From contig JAGLFH010000014.1 of NCBI GenBank assembly GCA_023144635.1, forward strand, positions 1 through 64,000: a stretch of 64,000 nucleotides of DNA, read 5' to 3'. The position numbers and the translations under genes were made by a program. Below the pieces are notes generated by a model. It saw nothing but the letters and a program-made list of their open reading frames with translations. It had not been told where the DNA came from and did not search any database. This document shows positions 43,478 to 52,019 of the stretch, in pieces; the stretch's first letter is position 1, and every line of letters begins with the position of its first letter. Origin of the DNA: Candidatus Auribacterota bacterium (GTDB taxonomy: Bacteria; Auribacterota; JAFGBW01; JAFGJP01).

Positions 43478-44233
43478 ATGCCTGATGATAATGATTTAAA
43501 TCAAAATGATAGAAGAGAGCATCCGCGTTATAATGTTCAATATTTAGCATGTGCTACTTTGCACGGAAAAAAACTTGGTTCAACAATTATTGATATATCT
43601 GAAAGTGGTGCAGGAATACTGCTCCCTAAAGAGGTTCATAAAGGTGAACAGATAGATATTACCGTAAGATGCGGTCCAAGTAAGGAGCATATCAGAGAAA
43701 TTAATCTAAAAACAAAAGTTGTTTGGATAGATGAGAATGAAAATGATGACGATGATATGTGTAGAGCTGGTCTGCAGATCATAGATGTTGCACCAAAAGA
43801 TCTTGAAATATTAAAAAAGAACATTCAGGAGATTTCCGGAAGACAGAAACGAATAGCAGGAATTGAAATAAGTGAGAGAGTTGTTCTTATTATTGAGGAC
43901 ACAAAAGCTCTTAGTTATATCCTAATGTTTGATCTTCAGAAAAAGGGTTTTTCAACTATTTTAGCTGAAAAGGGAGAGAAAGGCATTGAGCTTGCAAAAA
44001 ACGAACTGCCCGACATAATCCTTCTTGATGTAATGCTTCCTGGGATAAACGGTTTTGAAGTCTGCAGAAGACTGAAAGAAGATGATCAAACAAAAAAAAT
44101 ACCGATTATCATAATGAGCGTAAAATCTCAATCTGATGATATATTGAGAGGGCTTGATGCAGGAGCAGATGCTTACATTGTAAAATCTCATGGTTTTGAA
44201 AAGCTTTATGAAAGGATATTGGAACTTATTTAA
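43478..44233 (+). CDS. PilZ-receiver two-domain regulator
   Basis: 251 residues. The N-terminal PilZ domain shows RREHPRYNVQYLACA and DISESGAGILL; the C-terminal receiver domain (~130-251) shows VVLIIEDTK, IILLDVMLPGINGFEVC (phospho-Asp) and IIIMSVKS. In the last element the conserved Lys lies in YIVKSHG. The order PilZ then receiver joins cyclic di-GMP and phosphorylation signals. GGGGGAG precedes the ATG. The diguanylate cyclase candidate is at 47620-48561 on the other strand. Confidence 0.88.
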   Translation: MPDDNDLNQNDRREHPRYNVQYLACATLHGKKLGSTIIDISESGAGILLPKEVHKGEQIDITVRCGPSKEHIREINLKTKVVWIDENENDDDDMCRAGLQIIDVAPKDLEILKKNIQEISGRQKRIAGIEISERVVLIIEDTKALSYILMFDLQKKGFSTILAEKGEKGIELAKNELPDIILLDVMLPGINGFEVCRRLKEDDQTKKIPIIIMSVKSQSDDILRGLDAGADAYIVKSHGFEKLYERILELI

Positions 44234-44684
44234 GACTCCAGACTGATGGAACGCTTCGCTGGAATTATATAAATTGCCGTCCTCCTTCGGCGGACTTATC
44301 GCACGTTCACAGAGAAAAATTCAGGTTTCAATCTCCCCTTTTTAGATTTTTATAGCAAATTTGTGGGGGAAGAAAACCTTCTGCGTTTTTTCTGTATTAA
44401 AGGTAGAACGTATGTAGGGGCGGGCCTTGTGTCCGCCCGTGTAAAAGTAAAAAGTGAGTCTTCCTAATTATTTTATAATCATCAGCGGAGCTTTCCTTGA
44501 ACCAGTTAACGTTTTAACAAGTCAACCAATTAACTATTAATCCCTCTGTGCTTTTCGTGGTGAATTCTTTTCCTTCCTATTGATCTTTCATGGTAAAATA
44601 GTATAAAAGTAATAATAATATGAATTACAAAGCTAATAGACAAAAACACAAAAGAAATAAAGTGATAAAAAAGTATTTTGTTTT
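44234..44684. other. Non-coding word-repeat and REP region
   Basis: Contains CAGGTTTCAATCTCCCC (44322-44338, inverted match to 11196-11209), a CTTCTGCGTTTTTT word, REP-like copy A (44408-44446), ATCAGCGGAGCTTTCCTTGA with a TTAAC tandem (44481-44532), and CTTTTCGTGGTGAATTC (44551). No gene. Confidence 0.6.
44408..44446. repeat. REP-like hairpin, copy A
   Basis: Frame ACGTATGTAGGG and CCGTGTAAAAG enclose a stem with arms GGGCGG / CCGCCC around GCCTTGTGT. Confidence 0.75.
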
Positions 44685-45338
44685 ATGTTTATAAAATCTA
44701 TTTTCTTATATGTTTTTATTTTTATGCACAGTCCAGTCTTTGGATATTCAGATAATTATAAAATTCCTGATAACCATTTAACAAAGTTAAGTAAAGAAAT
44801 AGCAAAAGAGATAAATATTGCAAGAAAGGATCCCCAAAAATATGTTTTAATTTTAGAGGAATTTAAAAATAAATATGATGGGAAAAGTCTAAAGCTGCTT
44901 AATAAAAAGATCATTACTACAAAAGAAGGGACAAGGGTTGTTGATGAAGCTATTAAATTTTTAAACAAAATATCTTCAATGCCTCCATTAAAGTTCTCAT
45001 CAGGTATGTCAAAAGGTGCAAGAGATCATATAAATGATATATCTTCAACTAACATTACTGGCCATAAGGGTAAAGATAAAAGCCTTCCCGGAATAAGGAT
45101 AAATCGTTTTGGGGAGTGGAAGCTGGCTGTTGGGGAAAATATTTGTTATGGTTTTAATACTGCTCGTGAGATAGTAATATGGATGATCGTTGATGACGGG
45201 TTTCCCACAAGAGGGCATAGAATAAATATTTATCGGAGTGATTTTAGGTTTGTCGGAGTAGCTTTACAGGAACATCCTTTATATGAGTTTATTTGTGTAA
45301 TTACTTTTGCAGGTGAATACTTGGATACTAATAATTAA
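44685..45338 (+). CDS. Secreted CAP (SCP/PR-1-like) domain protein
   Basis: 217 residues with a signal peptide (FLYVFIFMHSPVFGYS). The CAP fold is evident: EIAKEINIARKDPQKYV, LKFSSGMSKGARDHINDI, GHKG, VGENICYG, EIVIWMIVDDG and RGHRINIYRSDFRFVGVAL. The His residues in GHKG and GHR are the usual cavity pair. Bacterial CAP proteins are secreted, of unclear function. The next gene starts 4 nt after the stop, so the pair is co-translated. Confidence 0.88.
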   Translation: MFIKSIFLYVFIFMHSPVFGYSDNYKIPDNHLTKLSKEIAKEINIARKDPQKYVLILEEFKNKYDGKSLKLLNKKIITTKEGTRVVDEAIKFLNKISSMPPLKFSSGMSKGARDHINDISSTNITGHKGKDKSLPGIRINRFGEWKLAVGENICYGFNTAREIVIWMIVDDGFPTRGHRINIYRSDFRFVGVALQEHPLYEFICVITFAGEYLDTNN

Positions 45339-45342
45339 AAAC

Positions 45343-46575
45343 ATGAAGAAGATATTAATTTATTTAACTTTAATTCTTTTTTTTGGAAGCTGTAATTCTT
45401 CTGCCTATTGTGAAGATAAAAATTCTGAAAATATTCTAAAAACAGGAATAAACTTTCTTAACGGCTATGAGATAATTGATGTAAATATTAAAGATCCTTC
45501 ATCTTTAATGGAATGGATAAAAAAAACAGAGAATGAAATAAGCTCTTTATTAAGGAACAATTTTGATTATCAAGATATTCTTTTACAAATAGATCTTCAC
45601 AGAGAACGTAATGCTGATATTGCCTTTTCATCAAGACCCAGGCTGAACCCTCAATTAAAAACGCAGCTTCTGAACAAAATAAATAAAAAAAAGCTTCCAC
45701 GCGTTATTTTTGTAGATTTTTCATTTCAAATTTATTTTAGATTTCCTTATAGAGAAAAATATGCAGATATTACTTTTGAACCGGTATTAGAAAATAGAAT
45801 AGAAAATTCGAAGAGTTTATTTAGGAGTGCATCTAAAGCAGAAAAGTTAGAGCTTTTAAAAAAATTGGCTGTTCAAATTATACTTCCTGTGATAACAGAA
45901 TATTGCCTTGCCTCAGAAGTGCAGTTCGAGGGTATTCGTAATATAGGGTTTATGTTAAGGAGTATTGATTATAGTCAGGAGATTGATATAAAAAGTAAGA
46001 CTGTTAATAAATATGAGTTCTGGCAAGGTGTTTTAGAACAAGCCGAGGGAAATGAGCTTATAGCTTGTGCTCAAGTTTATTTATATGTGGCAAACGGTTA
46101 TATTTTTGAGGCAAAACAGCTGGCAGATATAATAAAGATATTTGCTTATAAGGAATTTGCATCTGATTATTTTTTAAAAGAATTGGATTGGAGATTAAAA
46201 TATTATTTGAAGGATTCTGAAAAAGAGAAGGAAAAAACACCTAAAAATTTTAAAAATAATAAATACAAGGAATTCAAACAGATGGATCTTGAAAATATAT
46301 TTAAAACAACTCACGATATGAATAAGGTAAAAAAACAAATATTGAGATATGCAGATATTGCTTTTGAAATTGAAGAATATGGGCTTGCTGCCCATCTTTA
46401 CCAGCACATAATGTTTTTTTTAGAGCCCAGGTTTTATGAAAATAGAGATATGTTATCATATTTTTTATATTGTCTCGAAAAACTTGGTGTAACAGAAATG
46501 AAAGAAAATTATCGAGGCGATCATTTAGAAAATTTCAAAAGAATAGAAACTTTTTTAGAAGCAAAGTCTAAATAA
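45343..46575 (+). CDS. Predicted lipoprotein of unknown function
   Basis: The ATG at 45343 is preferred; the track start (TTG 45307) lies inside the CAP gene. The 410-residue product begins MKKILIYLTLILFFGSCNSS with a lipobox-like FFGSC. The mature part is helical, Lys/Glu rich, with FDYQDILLQIDLHRERNADIAF early and repeated paired helices later (ELIACAQVYLYVANGYIFEAKQL). It may form a TPR-like array. Function unknown. Confidence 0.7.
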   Translation: MKKILIYLTLILFFGSCNSSAYCEDKNSENILKTGINFLNGYEIIDVNIKDPSSLMEWIKKTENEISSLLRNNFDYQDILLQIDLHRERNADIAFSSRPRLNPQLKTQLLNKINKKKLPRVIFVDFSFQIYFRFPYREKYADITFEPVLENRIENSKSLFRSASKAEKLELLKKLAVQIILPVITEYCLASEVQFEGIRNIGFMLRSIDYSQEIDIKSKTVNKYEFWQGVLEQAEGNELIACAQVYLYVANGYIFEAKQLADIIKIFAYKEFASDYFLKELDWRLKYYLKDSEKEKEKTPKNFKNNKYKEFKQMDLENIFKTTHDMNKVKKQILRYADIAFEIEEYGLAAHLYQHIMFFLEPRFYENRDMLSYFLYCLEKLGVTEMKENYRGDHLENFKRIETFLEAKSK

Positions 46576-46584
46576 CAGAGCATA

Positions 46585-46630
46585 AAAAAATACCCGGCTG
46601 ATTATTGATATTTTCAACCGGGTATTTTTT
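46585..46630. terminator. Bidirectional terminator between convergent genes
   Basis: AAAAAATACCCGG (46585-46597) pairs perfectly with CCGGGTATTTTTT (46618-46630); A- and T-runs on the two sides allow termination in both directions. Confidence 0.85.
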
Positions 46631-46641
46631 ATGTTTGATTT

Positions 46642-47154
46642 TTACGCGAGTATGTCAAACAAATTATTATTAGATTCTGAAGAACTTTCGTCATCTTTCT
46701 TTGTATCATACATTAATGAAAGTCCGTCATCTTCATCAATTTCTCCATCTTTATCATCATCAATACCATTATCAGGAATTTCAACTTCAAAAGTTTCTTC
46801 TGTTTCAGATGAAGATTCAGTTTTTTTGGCTTCACCTGATATTTCAGCCTGCATGTATTCAGAACCACTTAATAAAGCTTTGAGCTTTTCCTGCCTCATT
46901 GCAATTCTTTGTTTAAGCTTTTCTTTTAATTCGCTTTGATCGATCAAAGAATCACCATTAGAATCGATTTTAGCAAATTTATCATCAGGGATCTTAAATT
47001 CTGATGAATCTAAAAAGCCGTCATTATTAACATCCTTTTTGCTCATAAGTTTTTCGAACATCTTATCGAGCCGATTTTCCGGATTTAATGATTTTGCTTT
47101 ACCAAACATTTCGTATTGAGAGCAATCCCCTCCGCTTATAGCTTCAATACTCAT
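46642..47154 (-). CDS. EF-hand calcium-binding protein
   Basis: 170 residues without signal peptide. Two EF-hand loops DVNNDGFLDSSEF and DSNGDSLIDQSEL lie at ~40-80, then Glu/Lys-rich helices. A third acidic Ca2+ motif DNGIDDDKDGEIDEDDG follows at ~130-147 and an SSESNNNLFDILA tail. GAGAGGAGG precedes the ATG and a sigma54-type promoter lies further upstream. It could be a Ca2+ sensor, buffer, or an exported protein using a non-Sec route. Confidence 0.8.
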   Translation of the reverse strand: MSIEAISGGDCSQYEMFGKAKSLNPENRLDKMFEKLMSKKDVNNDGFLDSSEFKIPDDKFAKIDSNGDSLIDQSELKEKLKQRIAMRQEKLKALLSGSEYMQAEISGEAKKTESSSETEETFEVEIPDNGIDDDKDGEIDEDDGLSLMYDTKKDDESSSESNNNLFDILA

Positions 47155-47210
47155 TATTAACCTCCTCTCGCTTTAGTTTCGTTTATACAAAATCCGACAT
47201 AATAATGAGA

Positions 47211-47226
47211 AGCAAGAGATATGCCT
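47211..47226 (-). promoter_or_regulatory. Sigma54-type promoter of the EF-hand gene
   Basis: On the minus strand AGGCATATCTCTTGCT has the GG and GC dinucleotides exactly 10 bp apart and matches TGGCAYR-N4-TTGCW at all but the first base. The start codon is 57 nt downstream. An RpoN gene and enhancer-binding activator are not in the window. Confidence 0.45.
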
Positions 47227-47414
47227 AAATGGCAATATGGATGTAATATGCTTATTATAAGCATGTTACATGTTAGATGAAACCTTGATCATGTGAAAAT
47301 ATAGGAAAAAAATACCATTTAATAGGAAAAAATACTTATCATATTTGGAACTAAACTTCAGCTTTTAAGGACTAAAAAGAAAAGCAATGATAAAATTATA
47401 AAAAGGATATTTTT

Positions 47415-47501
47415 ATGAAAAATACAGAAAAGATCATAGTTTTGCTAATAGGTATCTTTTTTTGTTATTTAGAAACTTCTTTTATTTTATTTCAGAAATG
47501 A
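47415..47501 (+). CDS. Possible 28-residue single-helix membrane peptide
   Basis: An ORF too short for the track: ATG KNTEKIIVLLIGIFFCYLETSF..., stop TGA at 47499-47501. AAAAGGA precedes the ATG by 7 nt and the product is one hydrophobic helix with charged ends. It lies alone between divergent features. It could be a real small membrane protein or chance. Confidence 0.35.
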   Translation: MKNTEKIIVLLIGIFFCYLETSFILFQK

Positions 47502-47510
47502 TGGTGTTTG

Positions 47511-47545
47511 ATTTACACGGGCACAGCACGCTGTGCCACTACATA
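47511..47545. repeat. REP-like hairpin, copy F
   Basis: TTTACACGG / GGCACAGC-AC-GCTGTGCC / ACTACAT; on the minus strand it reads ATGTAGT - stem - CCGTGTAAA, the family frame. The 8-bp stem is perfect. Confidence 0.7.
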
Positions 47546-47619
47546 TTTTTATCTGTGAACTTTGTGGCAAATTTATAATAATCGCGCTGTAGCGCACCTT
47601 TTTTGTTACTTGGAATTTT

Positions 47620-48561
47620 TTACGAGGTTCCTCTTCGATTGATCATATAATTTGAGCCGGTAAGTTTTTTTACTTCTTTTTTTATTTCACTTGCTATTAC
47701 GCTTGCTTCACCGGGATGTTTTATACTTATTACTTTAAGGTCGACTACAGCGAGTGAGATTGAAAGAAGCGGAAAACGCTGGCAAGAGCCTTTTCTATCT
47801 TTGCTTTCAATATATCCTCTTATACGGTCTTTTTCGTTTATAAGAGTAGGAATGACCATGTCAAAGTTCTGGATCATTTGTTTGCAGGTTTCTTTAACTA
47901 TTGATGAAGGAACAATAAAGAAAAAATCATCTCCGCCTACATGGCCTACAAAGCTGTCTCTTGAGCTTAATCTTCGGACAACATTTGTAATTATCTTAGC
48001 TGTCATACGTATAGCTTCATCTCCTCTTGCAAAACCATACCGGTCATTGAAAGCTTTAAAATTATCAAGATCAACATAACACAGAGCATAGGATTTTTTC
48101 ACTCCGATTATTTTTTGTATATTGGCCATTATAGTGTAATTTCCAGGAAGTCTTGTAAGTGGGTTCGCGTCAAGGTTTAAAGAGCCTGAAGATTCTCTAA
48201 GCTGTATTCTTAAGAGTACTTCTTCTGGTCTTACAGGAAATAATATAAAGTCATCACAAAGAAGTTCCGGAATAGACAAAAGATAGTCGAGTGTTTCTTC
48301 TCTTGTAAGTAGTATAAGGGGAAGATGTTTATAGGCAGAATCATTTTTTAATGTTGTCATGAAATCTTCCCACCCAATAGTTTTTGTAGACACAATGATG
48401 ATGTCTGGAGGTTCGTTATAAACGTGAGAAACAGCTTCCTTTGCATCGGAGTAATCGTAGACAAAATAATTTTTGTTTGCAAGTATCTGTCTTATAGAGT
48501 CATAGGTGTACTTTTTTTCATGAAGGCAGAGTATTCTTTTTTTTTTGATTTTTTGCTTCAC
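47620..48561 (-). CDS. Diguanylate cyclase with degenerate receiver domain
   Basis: 313 residues. Residues 1-120 keep the receiver fold (RILCLHEKKYTYDSIRQIL) but the phospho-acceptor position is Ser (DIIIVSTKT), so it is probably not phosphorylated. The GGDEF domain (~130-300) has LTRLPGNY, YVDLDNFKAFNDRYGF and the active-site variant GGDDF. GGDD is tolerated by some active cyclases. It would make cyclic di-GMP for the PilZ proteins 3-4 kb away. Its ATG overlaps the HDOD stop by 4 nt. Confidence 0.87.
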   Translation of the reverse strand: MKQKIKKKRILCLHEKKYTYDSIRQILANKNYFVYDYSDAKEAVSHVYNEPPDIIIVSTKTIGWEDFMTTLKNDSAYKHLPLILLTREETLDYLLSIPELLCDDFILFPVRPEEVLLRIQLRESSGSLNLDANPLTRLPGNYTIMANIQKIIGVKKSYALCYVDLDNFKAFNDRYGFARGDEAIRMTAKIITNVVRRLSSRDSFVGHVGGDDFFFIVPSSIVKETCKQMIQNFDMVIPTLINEKDRIRGYIESKDRKGSCQRFPLLSISLAVVDLKVISIKHPGEASVIASEIKKEVKKLTGSNYMINRRGTS

Positions 48562-49415
48562 TTCATGTCCTCTGGGACAAGATGTTGAAGAGCACCGATC
48601 TCAGGTGCGATATTTTCAGCAATTTTATCTATCTGATCCTGTGTTAACGGGATCTTTTCTTCGCAAATAGGATCAATAGGTTCAAGAGGAAAATCTTCTT
48701 CAGCTCCTCCTCCCATACCTCGGATCATCATGTCTGACAAAGATGTGACCATTACACGCATATGAAAGCCAGATGCATCTTTTACAGCATGATGAGATCC
48801 TATTGGAATTATAAGTTTTTCAGGTAATGTCCATTTTTCACAGATCCATTGACCAATATTTGCATGATCAAATCCAAGCATTTCCTGTTCTGTTTCCCAA
48901 ATAGTCCTACCGGAGGTACGTGCTTTTTCTATTACATGTTTGTACTCTTCAGGAGCTTCTATGTGAAGAATTACCTTTCCTATATCATGTAAAAGACCTG
49001 CTACGGCAAATTCTTCTACATCCTGCATTGAAAGCTCATTTGCAATAGATCTTGCAGCCAGAGAAGATGCTATAGAATGGCGCCATAGGGGAAATGCATC
49101 TGAAGAAAGATTTTCAAAAATATTAGATGTTATTATCAAGCCCTTTACAGCATCATATCCAAGAAGAACAAGTGCATGAGAAACAGTGCTTATCCTTCCG
49201 GGAAATCCATAGAAAGCGGAATTTACAAGTTTTAACAGTTTACTTGTGAGAACCTGATCTTTGCTGAGTTCCTTTCCAATAGCATCCATAGATGTTTTTG
49301 GGTTTTTTATCATTTCAGTAAATTTGCTGAGAAGATTTGGAAGAGTCGGGATGTTAGTTAAACGCTCAACTTTTTTGCGGAAAGAATCTTTATCAATAAT
49401 AAGTTCAGTGCTCAT
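48558..49415 (-). CDS. HDOD domain signalling protein
   Basis: 285 residues, one HDOD domain: LPTLPNLLSKF-like start (IPTLPNLLSKFTEMI), LTSKLLKLVNSAFYGFPGRI, VSHALVLLGYDAVKGLI, and GLLHDIGKVILH. It keeps the HD pair in LLHDIGK but belongs to the non-catalytic signalling class. ATGA overlaps join it to the genes on both sides, so the three form one translational unit. Confidence 0.9.
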   Translation of the reverse strand: MSTELIIDKDSFRKKVERLTNIPTLPNLLSKFTEMIKNPKTSMDAIGKELSKDQVLTSKLLKLVNSAFYGFPGRISTVSHALVLLGYDAVKGLIITSNIFENLSSDAFPLWRHSIASSLAARSIANELSMQDVEEFAVAGLLHDIGKVILHIEAPEEYKHVIEKARTSGRTIWETEQEMLGFDHANIGQWICEKWTLPEKLIIPIGSHHAVKDASGFHMRVMVTSLSDMMIRGMGGGAEEDFPLEPIDPICEEKIPLTQDQIDKIAENIAPEIGALQHLVPEDMK

Positions 49416-49726
49416 TCTTTATTAGTTTCCTTTTGTTCTTCCAAATTTTTTAGTAGAGATATTTTCAGCTTTCCAAGAATTGAATCGGATTTTATATTTA
49501 AAAAGCGTTTTTTTATTTTGTCCTTTTCTTGAATAAATTCTTCTTCCGTCATCTCAATACCGGATTCTATATAAAGCACAGATATTTGCATTTCCTTGAA
49601 TCGCTTAATAAGGGATTCATTTAGAGAAGTACCTTTTGAGCAAAGGACCATTCCTTTATCGTTAGTTACCGGTTTTGTCAGTATCATTCCTTCCACAGCA
49701 TCATTTATTGAAACACATTTTTTCAT
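49412..49726 (-). CDS. Small protein resembling the N-terminal module of HD-GYP proteins
   Basis: 104 residues: VEGMILTKPVTNDKGMVLCSKGTSLNESLI, then IKRFKEMQISVLYIESG, the typical lead-in of HD-GYP phosphodiesterases (GMxLAxPVxxxxGxxLLxxGTxLTxxxI). Here it stands alone without HD-GYP, in front of an HDOD gene; possibly a split HD-GYP-like arrangement. It overlaps the HDOD start by 4 nt. Confidence 0.7.
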   Translation of the reverse strand: MKKCVSINDAVEGMILTKPVTNDKGMVLCSKGTSLNESLIKRFKEMQISVLYIESGIEMTEEEFIQEKDKIKKRFLNIKSDSILGKLKISLLKNLEEQKETNKE

Positions 49727-49771
49727 ATTTATTCCGTTTTTTATTTTAACTGTTATATATTATATTATTTT

Positions 49772-51961
49772 TTATAATGTTTGTCTTATTATCTTTTTGA
49801 GCATGAGATCTATTTCGTTAATACCATATGGTTTAACCATAATAGCGCAAAAACCGAATTTCTTGTAATCAGCCATTACAGGATCGTTAGAGTATCCGCT
49901 TGAAACTATGATTTTTGCTTTGGTATCAATCTTTAATATTTTTTTCGTTGCTGCTTTTCCACCCATTCCACCGGGAATGGTAAGATCCATAATAACAGCA
50001 TCGAACTTATCATTGTTTTCGAAAGTCTTTTTATAAAGATCAATAGCTATTTCTCCATTTTTTGCCAAGGTTGCATCATAGCCCAGAAATGTGAGCATTT
50101 TCCCAACGCTTTTTAAAACAGGCTCTTCATCATCCATTAGAAGTATTTTACCTTTTCCTCCAGTAATTTGAGTATGTGAAGTTGTTTTATTTAAAGCTTT
50201 TTTATCACTTGCAGGGAGATATATACTAAAAGTTGTTCCATTGTCTTTTTCAGATTCAACCTTTATATGCCCCATATGGTTTTTAATAATATAATATGTT
50301 GTTGTAAGCCCGAGGCCGCTTCCCTGTTCTTTAGTAGAAAAATACGGGTCAAAGATCTTTTTTAGATTTTGTTTTTCTATACCGGTTCCCTGATCGGAAA
50401 TACTTATTTTTATATATTTTCCTTTTGATATCTGAATTGTGCTGTTTTCTTCCATGTGAATATTTTCAGCAGTTATATTGATCTTGCCGCCTTCCTGCAT
50501 TGACTGGATAGCATTTATAATAAGGTTATTTATCACCTGTCCTATTTGTCCGGCATCGATTTCTGCTGACCAGAGATCATCAGGGATAGAAAGAGCAGAT
50601 CCTATATGTGAACCACGAAGAGCAAATGATGCGGTATCTTTTATTAAGTCTTCTAAAGAAGTCAGTTTCTTTATTGGTACTCCACCCTTTGAAAATGTAA
50701 GCAGCTGCTTTGTTAGAGTTTTTGCCTGAAGTGTTGCTTTTTCTGCATCTATAATTGTTTCATATGACTCTTCTTTTGGTGATATGTACATCTTTGTTAA
50801 AGAAATGTTTGCAACAATAGCAGTAAGAATATTGTTAAAATCATGTGCTATTCCTCCTGCAAGTATTCCGATGGATTCCAACTTTTGTGTATGCTGCATT
50901 TGTGTCTCGTACTTTCTTTGTTCTATTTCAGCCTTTTTTCTGTCAGTAATATCTTTAGCTATACATACAACACCAGTAGACACCCCCTGCTTATTCTTTA
51001 TTATGGAACCTGAAAGAAGCATTGGGATAAATCGTTTATTTTTTGTTTTGTATAATACTTCTTTGTTAGTTATCGAGCCTTTATCCATGATATTTTGAAA
51101 AAGAGTATCTCTTAGAATATCATCATGTGAAAAAATTACAGAAAAGGGTTTTCCTATAAGTTCATAGCTTTTATATCCAAGAAGTTCTATCGTTGCTTTA
51201 TTAACACTAAGGATGTTATTTTCCATATCTATTACGATCAAAGTATCTATCATAAACTTTAAAATGTTTTCAGTATATTCCTTTGCAAATAAAAGCTCGT
51301 CTCTTGATTTTTCCAAAGCTTTTGACATATTGGTAAAACTTATTGCAAGTTCTCCTATTTCATCTTTTGATGATATATTTATTTTGGAATGTAAAGAACC
51401 TTTACCTATTTCAATTGCAGCATCTTTAAGCTTTATAAGAGGCACAGAAATGGAATGTGATATGGAAAAATCTATTAAGGAAGCTAATAGAAGAATAATG
51501 AATGTTATAAATAAAAGAGCGTTTCGTATCCTTGTGACAGGTTTAAATATTTCTTTTGTTTCATGGTCTATAAATAAAACCCAGTTAAATCCCTTAAAAG
51601 TTTTATATCCTTTTGAATGTGCATAAGCAAAAAGCTTTTTCGGGCCTTTATTATTGCCATCAATAATAAAATATCCTGATGATCCTTTAGATTTTAATTT
51701 AAGCTGTTTTTTTAAATTATAAGGAGCATTCTGAAAGAATTTGTATACGCTGGTGGAATAAAGATACTTTCCATTTTTATCCAAAAGAGTGAAATGCCTT
51801 GATTTATATTTAGTTGAAGATTCTTTTGTATTCTTAATAATGTTTATTGTCTCGCTAATGTTTAAGACAATCTTAATTATACCTACAAATTCATCATTTT
51901 TATCATCAACCCGTATTGCTATATCTGTAGAATAAATATTTGCGCTGGAATCAAAATTCAC
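49772..51961 (-). CDS. Hybrid histidine kinase, C-terminal 729 residues of a frameshifted gene
   Basis: Contains the end of a dCache sensor domain, a membrane helix (LLFITFIILLLASLIDFSI), a HAMP domain (SVPLIKLKDAAIEIGKGSL), and a PAS domain (NILKFMIDTLIVIDMENNIL). A HisKA domain follows with the phospho-His in GGIAHDFNNILTAI, then an HATPase with INNLIINAIQSM and GSGLGLTTTYYIIKNH, and a C-terminal receiver with LLMDDEEP and AVIMDLTIPGGMGG. The frame remains open upstream of the annotated Met to about 52013, reading KQDDEKWWQCAKKYDV..., a standard dCache segment. The N-terminal half is therefore gene 52020-52487 in another frame. As drawn, it would lack its N-terminal anchor. Confidence 0.88.
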   Translation of the reverse strand: MNFDSSANIYSTDIAIRVDDKNDEFVGIIKIVLNISETINIIKNTKESSTKYKSRHFTLLDKNGKYLYSTSVYKFFQNAPYNLKKQLKLKSKGSSGYFIIDGNNKGPKKLFAYAHSKGYKTFKGFNWVLFIDHETKEIFKPVTRIRNALLFITFIILLLASLIDFSISHSISVPLIKLKDAAIEIGKGSLHSKINISSKDEIGELAISFTNMSKALEKSRDELLFAKEYTENILKFMIDTLIVIDMENNILSVNKATIELLGYKSYELIGKPFSVIFSHDDILRDTLFQNIMDKGSITNKEVLYKTKNKRFIPMLLSGSIIKNKQGVSTGVVCIAKDITDRKKAEIEQRKYETQMQHTQKLESIGILAGGIAHDFNNILTAIVANISLTKMYISPKEESYETIIDAEKATLQAKTLTKQLLTFSKGGVPIKKLTSLEDLIKDTASFALRGSHIGSALSIPDDLWSAEIDAGQIGQVINNLIINAIQSMQEGGKINITAENIHMEENSTIQISKGKYIKISISDQGTGIEKQNLKKIFDPYFSTKEQGSGLGLTTTYYIIKNHMGHIKVESEKDNGTTFSIYLPASDKKALNKTTSHTQITGGKGKILLMDDEEPVLKSVGKMLTFLGYDATLAKNGEIAIDLYKKTFENNDKFDAVIMDLTIPGGMGGKAATKKILKIDTKAKIIVSSGYSNDPVMADYKKFGFCAIMVKPYGINEIDLMLKKIIRQTL

Positions 51962-52019
51962 ATCTTCAACACATACATCATATTTTTTTGCGCATTGCCA
52001 CCATTTTTCATCATCCTGC

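Noticed and set aside
46631-46939. Plus-strand ORF of 102 Ser-rich residues
   Set aside because: It is antisense to the EF-hand gene and begins inside the bidirectional terminator.
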